Made by a program: the position numbers and the translations under genes. DNA of 6,470 bases, taken from an uncultured Lachnospiraceae bacterium (lineage in GTDB: Bacteria; Bacillota; Clostridia; Lachnospirales; Lachnospiraceae). Shown one piece after another: positions 1-6,470 of this stretch. The notes under the pieces are model-generated. The model saw only the letters and a list, made by a program, of their open reading frames with translations, was not told where the DNA came from and did no database searches. The stretch's first letter is position 1, and the number at the start of each line of letters is the position of its first letter. The stretch covers positions 1 through 6,470 of the forward strand of contig CADBTO010000298.1 in NCBI GenBank assembly GCA_902797565.1, written 5' to 3'.

Positions 1-167
1 ATGGTGCTGAAAGGGCCAGTACGGAATATCGCAGATTTTAGGACATTCGTAGATATTGGCGTAAATCAGGATGACCTGGTACATATTTCCCATATGTTGT
101 TTGCACAGCTTTTGGCCTGCGTCTTTGAGGCAACGGGTCGGGTTATGAAAAAAAACGATGAATGGCG

Positions 168-199
168 GGCAGGAGGCTTTCGGGTTTCCTGCCTTTTTT
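168..199 (+). terminator. Rho-independent terminator of the upstream tex-like gene
   Basis: A hairpin pairs 168-177 with 184-193 (10 pairs including two G-U) around a TTTCGG loop at 178-183. It is followed at once by six T's (194-199). This is a textbook intrinsic terminator. It ends transcription entering from the left and insulates the clpB promoter. Its position supports a real coding end at or before about 148 for the upstream gene. Confidence 0.85.
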
Positions 200-201
200 A
201 T

Positions 202-241
202 GCGACGGGGTGCGCCCGGCAGAGCCGGGCGCACCCCGCGC
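202..241. repeat. Very stable GC-rich palindrome between the tex terminator and the clpB promoter
   Basis: Positions 206-220 pair perfectly with 224-238 (15 base pairs) around a 3-base loop AGA. A bulged A at 205 allows three more pairs (202-204 with 239-241). The element is almost wholly G/C and is not followed by a T-run on either strand, so it is not a standard terminator. It sits directly behind the terminator at 168-199. It could be an extragenic palindromic repeat, an RNA-stability element or a backup pause site. Copy number elsewhere in the genome is unknown from this window. Confidence 0.7.
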
Positions 242-285
242 GGCGAGTAGCTGTTCGATTACGACGGAAAAAAGTTTTTGAAAAA

Positions 286-312
286 TTAGCACTCACCTAT
301 TGACAGTGCTAA
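286..312 (+). promoter_or_regulatory. CIRCE operator (HrcA binding site) of clpB
   Basis: The sequence is TTAGCACTC, a 9-base spacer, then CAGTGCTAA. This matches the CIRCE consensus (TTAGCACTC-N9-GAGTGCTAA) at 17 of 18 arm positions, with the single mismatch at 304. CIRCE is the inverted repeat bound by the heat-shock repressor HrcA in Firmicutes. Here it overlaps the predicted -35 element, so HrcA binding would block RNA polymerase. The hrcA gene is not in the window. Confidence 0.95.
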
Positions 313-328
313 CAAAACGTGGTAGACT
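300..328 (+). promoter_or_regulatory. Sigma-A-type promoter of clpB
   Basis: A perfect -35 TTGACA (300-305) is separated by 17 bases from a -10 TAGACT (323-328, 4 of 6 consensus bases). This predicts a transcript start near 335 and a leader of about 20 bases before the clpB ATG at 356. A-tracts and T-tracts at 266-285 could act as an UP element. The -35 lies in the CIRCE spacer and the first bases of its right arm. Confidence 0.8.
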
Positions 329-355
329 TGCAGAAAAAGATGATGGAGGTGGCTT

Positions 356-2968
356 ATGAATATCAAGAAATTCACCCAGAAATCCATGGGGGCAGTGGAA
401 GACTGCCAGAAACTGGCATATGATTATGGAAACCAGGAAATTGAACAGGAGCATTTGCTGCTGGCTCTGCTGCGGCAGGAAGACGGTCTGATTCCGAAGC
501 TGATCGAGCGGATGGAGATCAATTTGCCGTATTTCACCGGGGATGCGGAAAAGATGGTGGCGGCGCGTCCCAAAGTTTCGGGAGACGGGCAGGTATATGT
601 CGGGAAAAATCTGAATGACGTGCTGATCCATGCAGAGGATGAGGCGAAGACGATGGGGGATGAGTATGTTTCGGTGGAACACATCTTCCTGTCTATGATT
701 GCCCGGCCGAACCGTGCGATCAAGGGAAAATTCACGGAATTCGGGATTACGCGGGAGCGTTTCCTGGCGGCGCTGTCCACGGTGCGCGGAAATGTGCGGG
801 TGACGTCCGATAATCCAGAGGACACCTATGATACACTAGAGAAGTATGGCTATGATATGGTAGAACGCGCACGAGAACAAAAATTAGACCCTGTTATAGG
901 AAGGGACTCTGAGATACGAAATGTAATTCGGATTTTATCAAGAAAGACCAAGAACAATCCCGTCCTGATCGGGGAGCCGGGCGTTGGAAAAACAGCGGCG
1001 GTAGAGGGGCTGGCACAGCGGATTGTCCGTGGAGATGTTCCGGAAACGCTGAAGGACAAAAAACTGTTTGCGTTAGATATGTCTGCTCTCGTAGCTGGAG
1101 CCAAATATAGAGGCGAGTTTGAAGAAAGGCTTAAAGCAGTTCTGGAGGAGATCCGAAAGAGCGACGGGCAGGTGATCCTGTTTATTGATGAACTGCATAC
1201 GATTGTAGGCGCTGGAAAGTCCGATGGGGCGATGGATGCCGGCAATATGCTGAAGCCGATGCTGGCACGCGGAGAACTCCACTGTATTGGTGCAACCACA
1301 CTGGATGAGTACCGCCAGTATATCGAAAAAGATTCTGCATTGGAACGGCGGTTCCAGCCGGTTATGGTGGATGAGCCGACGGTGGAGGACACGATATCGA
1401 TTCTGCGCGGGATCAAGGAGCGTTATGAGGTATATCACGGGGTCAAGATCAATGATTCCGCGCTTGTAGCGGCGGCGACGCTTTCAGATCGATATATTTC
1501 AGACCGCTTCCTGCCGGACAAGGCAATCGACCTTGTGGATGAAGCCTGCGCGTCGATCAAGACAGAACTGGATTCCATGCCTGCGGAAGTGGACGAGCTG
1601 AACCGCAAGGTCATGCAGCTGGAGATCGAAGAAACGGCACTGAAAAAAGAAACGGACAACCTCAGCCAGGACCGGCTGGCGGCCCTTTCCAAGGAACTTT
1701 CGGAATTGCGGGATGAACTTTCGAATAAGAAGGCGCAGTGGGAGAATGAGAAGCAGGCGGTGTCCAAAGTGACGCAGCTGCGGGAGAAGCTGGAGGAAGT
1801 CCGGAATGAAATCCAGACGGCACAGCAGAATTATGACCTGAATAAGGCAGCAGAACTGCAATACGGGACACTTCCGCAGCTCCAGAAGGAACTTGCGGCG
1901 CAGGAGGAGATCCTGCGGAAAAAGGAAGTGTCGCTGGTGCATGAGAGTGTGTCGGATGAGGAGATTGCGCAGATTGTGTCCAGATGGACGGGGATTCCGG
2001 TTTCCAAGCTGAACGAAACGGAGCGGAACAAGACCCTGCAGCTGGATGGGCAGCTGCGTCAGCGGGTAGTGGGTCAGGATGAGGCGGTGGAGAAGGTCTG
2101 CGAAGCAATCATCCGTTCGCGCGCCGGGATCAAGGATCCGGGGAAACCGATTGGATCGTTCCTGTTCTTGGGACCGACCGGTGTCGGGAAGACGGAGCTG
2201 GCGAAAGCACTGGCGGCGGCGCTCTTTGACGATGAAAGCAATATGGTCCGGATTGATATGACGGAGTATATGGAGAAGTTCTCTGTGTCCCGTCTCATTG
2301 GGGCGCCTCCCGGATATGTGGGATATGATGAAGGCGGGCAGCTGACGGAGGCGGTGCGGCGGCACCCGTATTCGGTGGTACTGTTCGACGAGGTGGAGAA
2401 AGCACATCCGGATGTCTTCAATATCCTGCTGCAGGTTTTGGATGACGGGCGGATTACGGATTCCCAGGGCAGAACGGTAGACTTAAAAAATACAATCCTG
2501 ATTTTGACTTCCAACCTGGGCGCGGAAGCGTTGCTGGAAGGGATTGACGAGCAGGGGAATATTTCTGAGGAAGCGCGTGATACCGTGATGCAGATTCTCC
2601 GGGGCAGCTTCCGGCCGGAGTTTTTGAACCGGCTGGATGAAACGATCATGTTCTCACCGTTGTCCAGGGAGAGCATCGCGGGCATCGTGGAACTGCTGCT
2701 TGGCGAGCTGAATGAGCGGATTGCGGATCGGGATATCGTGGTGGAACTTTCCGAGGATGCGAAGCGGTATGTTGTAGAGCACGGGTATGATCCGGTATAT
2801 GGCGCGCGGCCGCTCAAGCGCTTTTTGCAGAAATATGTGGAAACCCTCTCTGCACGGGTTATTCTGGAAGGGAAGGTCTCGATGGGGGATGTGATTTGTA
2901 TCGATGTGGTGGATGGTGCGCTTGCAGCGACTGTTAAACCGCAGGACGAGAAAAGAAATCCAGAATAA
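356..2968 (+). CDS. clpB: ATP-dependent chaperone / protein disaggregase ClpB
   Basis: ClpB is a cytoplasmic hexameric AAA+ machine that pulls aggregated proteins through its central pore, working with DnaK/DnaJ/GrpE after heat stress. At 870 residues it is full length for the family. In order: a Clp N-domain (about 1-145); AAA+ domain 1 with Walker A GEPGVGKT (206-213), pore loop KYRGEFE (250-256), Walker B LFIDELH (275-281) and an ERRF arginine-finger region (330-333); a long coiled-coil middle domain (about 409-525); and AAA+ domain 2 with Walker A GPTGVGKT (606-613), pore loop GYVGYDEG (653-660), Walker [11 protein letters not shown] (675-684) and sensor-2 GARPL (816-820). The long middle domain separates it from ClpC, ClpE and ClpX. 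The start is fixed by GGAGG at 345-349, six bases upstream, and by the typical MNI-KFTQKS beginning. CIRCE implies HrcA control. It is monocistronic: a strong terminator follows. Short tracts at about 829-946 and 1072-1140 use codons unlike the rest of the gene. Confidence 0.98.
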   Translation: MNIKKFTQKSMGAVEDCQKLAYDYGNQEIEQEHLLLALLRQEDGLIPKLIERMEINLPYFTGDAEKMVAARPKVSGDGQVYVGKNLNDVLIHAEDEAKTMGDEYVSVEHIFLSMIARPNRAIKGKFTEFGITRERFLAALSTVRGNVRVTSDNPEDTYDTLEKYGYDMVERAREQKLDPVIGRDSEIRNVIRILSRKTKNNPVLIGEPGVGKTAAVEGLAQRIVRGDVPETLKDKKLFALDMSALVAGAKYRGEFEERLKAVLEEIRKSDGQVILFIDELHTIVGAGKSDGAMDAGNMLKPMLARGELHCIGATTLDEYRQYIEKDSALERRFQPVMVDEPTVEDTISILRGIKERYEVYHGVKINDSALVAAATLSDRYISDRFLPDKAIDLVDEACASIKTELDSMPAEVDELNRKVMQLEIEETALKKETDNLSQDRLAALSKELSELRDELSNKKAQWENEKQAVSKVTQLREKLEEVRNEIQTAQQNYDLNKAAELQYGTLPQLQKELAAQEEILRKKEVSLVHESVSDEEIAQIVSRWTGIPVSKLNETERNKTLQLDGQLRQRVVGQDEAVEKVCEAIIRSRAGIKDPGKPIGSFLFLGPTGVGKTELAKALAAALFDDESNMVRIDMTEYMEKFSVSRLIGAPPGYVGYDEGGQLTEAVRRHPYSVVLFDEVEKAHPDVFNILLQVLDDGRITDSQGRTVDLKNTILILTSNLGAEALLEGIDEQGNISEEARDTVMQILRGSFRPEFLNRLDETIMFSPLSRESIAGIVELLLGELNERIADRDIVVELSEDAKRYVVEHGYDPVYGARPLKRFLQKYVETLSARVILEGKVSMGDVICIDVVDGALAATVKPQDEKRNPE

Positions 2969-2990
2969 AATTTTAATCGCTATATGATCA

Positions 2991-3028
2991 GGGGCTGTTT
3001 CGGAAAAATGCCGGAACGGCCCCTTTTT
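2991..3028 (+). terminator. Rho-independent terminator after clpB
   Basis: Positions 2991-3003 pair with 3011-3023 (13 base pairs including two G-U) around a 7-base loop. Five T's follow at 3024-3028. The hairpin starts 22 bases after the clpB stop. It separates clpB from rarA, so rarA should not be part of the heat-shock transcript. Confidence 0.92.
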
Positions 3029-3030
3029 GC

Positions 3031-3059
3031 TTGCAAAATAGATGGTTTTTGTGTATGAT
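3031..3059 (+). promoter_or_regulatory. Predicted sigma-A-type promoter of rarA
   Basis: TTGCAA (3031-3036) and TATGAT (3054-3059) are separated by exactly 17 bases, predicting a start near 3066 and a leader of about 33 bases. It lies directly behind the clpB terminator, where a new promoter is needed. No CIRCE or other operator is visible, so basal expression is likely. Confidence 0.65.
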
Positions 3060-3098
3060 AGACGGGTTGTTTTTTTGGGGCTATGAGGAAGTGGGCGG

Positions 3099-4430
3099 AT
3101 GGATTTATTTGAATATATGAGAGAAAAGAAAAACGAGGATACAGATGCGCCGCTGGCTTCGAGGATGCGCCCCCGCGTACTGGAAGAGGTCGTGGGGCAG
3201 GCGCACATCATCGGACCGGGGAAAATGCTGTATCGGGCGATTAAGGCGGACAAGCTCAGTTCCGTGATTTTCTATGGACCGCCGGGGACCGGGAAGACGA
3301 CGCTGGCGAAAGTCATTGCGGGAAGCACCCGTTCCGAGTTCCGGCAGATCAATGCCACGTCTGCGGGGAAAAAGGATATGGAAGCTGTGGTCTCTGAGGC
3401 GAAGGAGACACTGGGGATGTATGGGAAACGGACGATCCTGTTTGTTGACGAGATCCATCGCTTTAATAAAGGGCAGCAGGATTATCTTCTGCCGTTTGTA
3501 GAGAATGGCACGGTGATCCTGGTGGGGGCCACGACGGAGAATCCGTATTTTGAAGTCAATGGTGCGCTGATTTCCCGATCCGTCATTTTTGAACTGCGTC
3601 CGCTGGAGAAAGAGGATGTCCGCAAGATCCTGCAGCGGGCGGTTTCAGACCAGGAGCGGGGCGTGGGGGCTTATGCGGCGGTCATGGAAGAGGATGCGCT
3701 GGAATTTCTGGCGGATATGGCAGATGGGGACGCGCGGCGTGCCCTGAATGCGCTGGAGCTTGCCGTCCTGACCACGGAGCCGTCTTCGGACGGGAAGATC
3801 CACATTACGCTGGAAGTGGCAGGGGAGTGCATCCAGAGGCGGGTGCTGCGTTATGACAAGGATGGAGACAACCATTATGATACGATTTCCGCGTTTATCA
3901 AGAGCATGCGGGGGTCGGATCCGGACGCTGCAGTGTATTATCTGGCAAGGATGCTGTATGCGGGTGAGGATATCAAGTTTATTGCACGCCGGATTGTGAT
4001 CTGTGCGGCAGAGGATGTGGGGATGGCGGATCCGATGGCGCTTGTGGTGGCGACGTCTGCGGCGCAGGCAGTGGAACGGATTGGGCTTCCGGAGAGCCGG
4101 ATTATCCTTTCGGAGGCGGCGGTCTATGTCGCGACGGCACCGAAGAGCAATGCCTCTTACCTGGCTGTGGAAGAGGCACTTGGGCTGGTCGGGAAGTCCC
4201 GGCAGGGGGCGGTTCCGCCCCATTTGCAGGACAGCCATTACGGAGGGGCTGCGAAACTGGGCCGTGGGCTGGGCTATCTGTATGCCCACGACTTCCCGAA
4301 ACATTATGTCGAACAGCAGTACCTGCCGGATTCCCTGGTGGGGCATAAATTCTTTAATCTGGGAGATAATGGATATGAAAAGAAAATAAAAGAATGGATG
4401 AGCTGGCTGAAAAATAAAGAAAGAAAATAA
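3099..4430 (+). CDS. rarA: Replication-associated recombination protein A (RarA/MgsA), AAA+ ATPase
   Basis: RarA (MgsA in E. coli, yeast homologue Mgs1, human WRNIP1) is a cytoplasmic tetrameric AAA+ ATPase related to clamp loaders. It acts at stalled replication forks and single-strand DNA gaps with SSB. At 443 residues it has the usual family length. Visible motifs are Walker A GPPGTGKT (60-67), Walker B LFVDEIHRF (114-122), sensor 1 in VGATTENP (142-149), a probable arginine finger SR (159-160) and a sensor-2 segment GDARRALNALE (210-220). The C-terminal tetramerisation domain follows, including SMRGSDPDAA (269-278) and the DSHYGG segment (378-383). The MDLFEYMREK beginning is typical, and GAGGA at 3085-3089 sits nine bases upstream. 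The gene has its own predicted promoter and no co-directional partner closer than 89 bases. The last 15 codons become A-rich and lysine-rich, a normal soluble tail. Related RuvB or DnaX-type clamp loaders are excluded by the C-terminal domain. Confidence 0.96.
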   Translation: MDLFEYMREKKNEDTDAPLASRMRPRVLEEVVGQAHIIGPGKMLYRAIKADKLSSVIFYGPPGTGKTTLAKVIAGSTRSEFRQINATSAGKKDMEAVVSEAKETLGMYGKRTILFVDEIHRFNKGQQDYLLPFVENGTVILVGATTENPYFEVNGALISRSVIFELRPLEKEDVRKILQRAVSDQERGVGAYAAVMEEDALEFLADMADGDARRALNALELAVLTTEPSSDGKIHITLEVAGECIQRRVLRYDKDGDNHYDTISAFIKSMRGSDPDAAVYYLARMLYAGEDIKFIARRIVICAAEDVGMADPMALVVATSAAQAVERIGLPESRIILSEAAVYVATAPKSNASYLAVEEALGLVGKSRQGAVPPHLQDSHYGGAAKLGRGLGYLYAHDFPKHYVEQQYLPDSLVGHKFFNLGDNGYEKKIKEWMSWLKNKERK

Positions 4431-4519
4431 AAAATAAGCTTGAATTCAAGATAAAATGAAGATTCTGTATTTGGAATATAAACAAGATATAACAAAAAGT
4501 TGAAAGGAGATTTTTTATT
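4431..4519 (+). promoter_or_regulatory. A/T-rich rarA-proC gap with weak promoter signals and a 12-base palindrome
   Basis: This 89-base gap is much more A/T-rich than its surroundings and holds no hairpin-plus-T-run terminator. Two -10-like boxes occur, TATAAA (4477-4482) and TATAAC (4488-4493), but neither has a good -35 at the right spacing. A perfect 12-base palindrome, CTTGAATTCAAG, lies at 4439-4450 and could be an operator or chance. The proC ribosome site AAAGGAG (4503-4509) is clear. A proC promoter here is plausible but its exact position cannot be fixed. Confidence 0.4.
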
Positions 4520-5341
4520 ATGGCAAAAAAATACAAGCTTGCTCTGGTTGGTGCTGGCAATATGGGGTCTGCGATGCTGGGCGGGGCATTGCGAGGGGGA
4601 TTCTGCCAGAAAGAGGAAGTGATTGTCTGCGAGAAAAGCCCGGAGGGACAGCGGCGGATTTCTGAAGAATATGGCGTGGCGGTGACGGACAGTGTGGAGG
4701 AAAGCGCGAAGGATGCGGAGATGATTCTTCTGGCGGTCAAGCCTCATCAGCTCGACGATGTGCTGCCGGGGGTGCGGGAAGTGCTTTCACCGGAGCAGAT
4801 CGTGATTTGCTGCGCGGCAGGCAGGACGATCGAGTCGATTGAGGCCTCGCTGATCTCCGTGGCTGTGGTGGGGAAGCTGAAGGTGGTGCGGATTATGCCG
4901 AATACACCGGCGAAGGTTTCCGAAGGAATGTGTGCCCTGTCTTTGAATGCCAATATTGATGAGGCGGACAAGGAGAAAGTTCTTTCGTTGTTCCGGAGTT
5001 TTGGCAGAGCAGAAATCATTCCGGAGAGCCAGATGGATATTGCGACCGGCGTGTCCGGTTCCTCACCGGCGTTCATCTACATGCTGATTGAAGCGATGGC
5101 AGATGCGGCGGTGGCAGAGGGTATGAAGCGTGACCAGGCCTATGTATTTGTTTCGCAGGCGGTGCTGGGGGCGGCGAAGATGGTGCTTGAGACCGGGGAG
5201 CATCCCGGGGCACTGAAGGATGCGGTGACATCTCCCGGCGGAACAACGATTGCGGGTGTGTATATCCTGGAGCAGGAGGGGCTGCGCGGGACGATTATGG
5301 ACGCGGTACGCGCCAGCATCCAGCGTTCCAGGGAGCTGTAA
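4520..5341 (+). CDS. proC: Pyrroline-5-carboxylate reductase
   Basis: ProC carries out the last step of proline biosynthesis, reducing 1-pyrroline-5-carboxylate to L-proline with NAD(P)H in the cytoplasm. At 273 residues it has the usual length. The N-terminal Rossmann fold starts with VGAGNMG (10-16). The conserved core segments AVKPHQ (72-77), RIMPNTP (124-130) and SGSSPAFIYMLIEA (179-192) are present. The family signature in the C-terminal dimerisation and substrate domain spans about 230-252, including DAVTSPGGTT (234-243). The start is set by AAAGGAG at 4503-4509, ten bases upstream, and by the glycine-rich loop falling close to the N-terminus as in the family. putP follows 120 bases later with no terminator between, so the two may share a transcript. 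No proA or proB is in the window, so glutamyl-phosphate steps would be encoded elsewhere. Confidence 0.97.
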   Translation: MAKKYKLALVGAGNMGSAMLGGALRGGFCQKEEVIVCEKSPEGQRRISEEYGVAVTDSVEESAKDAEMILLAVKPHQLDDVLPGVREVLSPEQIVICCAAGRTIESIEASLISVAVVGKLKVVRIMPNTPAKVSEGMCALSLNANIDEADKEKVLSLFRSFGRAEIIPESQMDIATGVSGSSPAFIYMLIEAMADAAVAEGMKRDQAYVFVSQAVLGAAKMVLETGEHPGALKDAVTSPGGTTIAGVYILEQEGLRGTIMDAVRASIQRSREL

Positions 5342-5461
5342 GAGGCTTTGGCTGGAAAAGACGAAGGATTTGGTTAAAACTTAGAAGTGAAATGGATTCT
5401 GAGCGCGGTGCTGAGAAGTTGGGGCGCGCACAAAGGAGTTCCTAAATAAGGAGAATTGATT
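5342..5461 (+). other. proC-putP intergenic region
   Basis: These 120 bases contain no convincing gene and no intrinsic terminator. A weak 5-pair G/C hairpin (5403-5407 with 5425-5429) has no T-run after it. Candidate -35 boxes such as TTGGTT (5370-5375) lack a good -10. A 17-codon frame (ATG 5392, TAA 5443) has no proline codons and a poor ribosome site, so a leader peptide is not supported. AAGGAG at 5448-5453 is the putP ribosome site. A second AAAGGAG at 5432-5438 lies too far from any start. Read-through from proC is therefore possible. Confidence 0.5.
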
Positions 5462-6470
5462 ATGAGTGGCAGCGACATAGCGATGCTTGTAACGATGGCG
5501 GTCTACCTGTTTGGGATGATCGGTGTCGGGATCAAGTTATCGGAGAAAACAGAGACAACATCGGATTTCTATCTGGCGGGCAGGTCTCTGGGGCCGTTTG
5601 TTACGGCAATGAGTGCGGAAGCATCGGACATGAGTTCCTATCTGCTGATGGGGATACCGGGCGTTGCATATCTGACCGGGGTGGCAGATGCTGGCTGGAC
5701 CATTATTGGCCTTGCGGTTGGAACTTATCTCAACTGGCTTCTGGTGGCACGGAGGCTGCGCCGGTATACGGAAGAGGTTCATGCGATTACCCTGCCGGAA
5801 TATTTTTCAAACCGTTACGGGGACAAGCAGCAGATCCTGACCCTGATTGCGGCAATCTGGATTATTGTCTTTTTCGTGCCGTATACGGCATCCGGATTTG
5901 CTGCCTGCGGGAAGCTCTTCCAGAGCCTGTTTGGCATTGATTATCATGCGGCGATGATTGTTTCTGCGATCGTCATTATGTTTTATACAACGATGGGCGG
6001 TTTCCTGGCGGCCTCCACGACGGACTTCGTGCAGAGTATCGTGATGTCCATCGCGCTGGTGATTGTGCTGTGCTTTGGGGTCTTCCAGGCGGGCGGGATT
6101 GATGCCGTGATTGCACATGCCCGGGAATTGCCGGGATATCTGGGGTTTGGGACGACCTACGACCCTTCGTCCGGCTCATCTGCCCCGTACGGTCCATTGA
6201 CGGTTGTTTCAACACTTGCGTGGGGGCTTGGATACTTTGGCATGCCGCATATCCTGCTGCGGTTTATGGCAATCCGGGATGATGAAGAAGTCCGGATTTC
6301 GCGCCGTGTCGCGTCGGTGTGGGTGGTAATTTCAATGAGCGTGGCGCTGCTGATCGGAATTGTGGGGCTTGGGATGAGCCGTGCGGGTGTCATTGCACAG
6401 CTGGAAGGGACGGCTTCGGAAACGGTGATTGTCCGGACATCCCAGCTGCTTTCTTCTTATGGAATTCTGG
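5462..6470 (+). CDS. putP: Sodium/proline symporter PutP, SSS family, 3' end cut off by the window
   Basis: PutP is an inner-membrane transporter of the solute:sodium symporter family (LeuT fold, usually about 500 residues) that imports L-proline with Na+. The 336 residues present have no stop before the window edge. The first helix (about 6-25) leads to a GRSLGPFVTA motif (40-49) and the helix-2 Na+/proline site region ASDMSS (54-59), where Asp56 aligns with the essential Asp55 of E. coli PutP. NALTLPDYF of E. coli reads HAITLPEYF here (107-115). GWGLGYFGQPHIL is kept as a near-identical WGLGYFGMPHIL (254-265). Further hydrophobic segments lie at about 63-95, 125-148, 163-180, 190-210, 245-262 and 285-304. 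The start is supported by AAGGAG at 5448-5453, eight bases upstream, and by alignment with the family N-terminus. Its position after proC fits proline nutrition or osmoprotection. Substrate is by homology; other SSS solutes are less likely given the proline-type motifs. Confidence 0.94.
   Translation, partial: MSGSDIAMLVTMAVYLFGMIGVGIKLSEKTETTSDFYLAGRSLGPFVTAMSAEASDMSSYLLMGIPGVAYLTGVADAGWTIIGLAVGTYLNWLLVARRLRRYTEEVHAITLPEYFSNRYGDKQQILTLIAAIWIIVFFVPYTASGFAACGKLFQSLFGIDYHAAMIVSAIVIMFYTTMGGFLAASTTDFVQSIVMSIALVIVLCFGVFQAGGIDAVIAHARELPGYLGFGTTYDPSSGSSAPYGPLTVVSTLAWGLGYFGMPHILLRFMAIRDDEEVRISRRVASVWVVISMSVALLIGIVGLGMSRAGVIAQLEGTASETVIVRTSQLLSSYGIL

Larger units (their letters stand above)
1..303 (+). 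pseudogene. 3' remnant of a Tex-like S1 RNA-binding protein gene, 5' end outside window, probably degraded
   Basis: Residues 1-32 of the open frame (positions 1-96) match the S1 RNA-binding domain near the C-terminus of Tex, a cytoplasmic nucleic-acid-binding transcription accessory protein; FVDIGV and QD-LVHIS are the telling stretches. The ATG at position 1 corresponds to the internal Met that precedes the S1 domain in Tex (MVLKG), so the gene almost certainly starts upstream. After HISHM the similarity stops. The usual second half of the S1 fold is not recognisable, and the frame runs on through the terminator hairpin (168-199), a GC palindrome and the CIRCE operator to a TGA at 301-303, which is not how an intact gene ends here. 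The other two frames stop at 126-128 and 146-148, just before the terminator, consistent with a deletion or frameshift. Conserved small residues are also changed (the usual DFGAF reads DFRTF). Tex identity is moderately sure; calling it decayed is inference. A genuine 100-residue C-terminus or a truncated extra copy are alternatives. Confidence 0.55.

Noticed and set aside
202..241. GC palindrome as a second intrinsic terminator
   Set aside because: No T-run follows on either strand, and a complete terminator already ends at 199.
1499..2407. Long open frames on the minus strand inside clpB and rarA
   Set aside because: They are shadows of the G/C-biased + strand codons: arginine-, serine- and proline-rich translations, no recognisable domains, and fully covered by clear genes.
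3099..4430. RarA as RuvB or a DnaX clamp-loader subunit
   Set aside because: The C-terminal half carries the RarA/MgsA tetramerisation region and the N-terminus is of RarA type; there is no zinc finger of DnaX and no winged helix of RuvB.
4436..4447. Adjacent HindIII (AAGCTT) and EcoRI (GAATTC) recognition sequences, resembling a cloning polylinker
   Set aside because: Only two sites, within a natural A/T-rich gap that runs smoothly into native proC signals; no other vector sequence is present, so chance is the best explanation.
5392..5445. 17-codon open frame before putP as a possible proline-sensing leader peptide
   Set aside because: It contains no proline codons, has a poor ribosome site, and no attenuator hairpin with a T-run follows.
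5432..5453. Two Shine-Dalgarno-like sequences flanking a TCCT that could mask the putP ribosome site
   Set aside because: The possible pairing is only about four base pairs, too weak to support a switch.

Overview
The window looks like chromosomal housekeeping DNA from a Gram-positive Clostridia, most likely a Lachnospiraceae-type gut anaerobe. This rests on the protein variants, strong AGGAGG-type ribosome sites, a CIRCE heat-shock operator in front of clpB, and moderate GC with G/C-rich third codon positions. The genus cannot be named from the sequence. All recognisable genes lie on the + strand.

Layout: positions 1-96 carry the tail of a Tex-type S1 RNA-binding domain whose gene starts upstream. 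The homology breaks off abruptly, leaving a degraded or 3'-truncated end. Next come an intrinsic terminator (168-199), a very strong GC-rich palindrome of unknown role (202-241), and a CIRCE operator fused to a sigma-A-type promoter (286-328). This promoter drives clpB (356-2968), encoding the ClpB disaggregase, which ends at a strong intrinsic terminator (2991-3028). A separate promoter (3031-3059) precedes rarA (3099-4430), an AAA+ replication-fork maintenance ATPase. After an 89-base A/T-rich gap comes proC (4520-5341), the last enzyme of proline synthesis. A 120-base gap without a visible terminator leads to putP (5462 to the window edge), a Na+/proline symporter cut off by the window end.

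Functionally, clpB is an independent heat-shock transcription unit repressed by HrcA (inferred from CIRCE). rarA is its own unit. proC and putP may be transcribed together and would cover both synthesis and uptake of proline, a nutrient and possible osmoprotectant. I find no tRNA, rRNA, CRISPR array, riboswitch, insertion sequence or phage gene, and no convincing novel multi-gene system. The points worth a second look are the decayed tex end, the unexplained palindrome, the overlap of CIRCE with the promoter, and short tracts of atypical codon use inside clpB.
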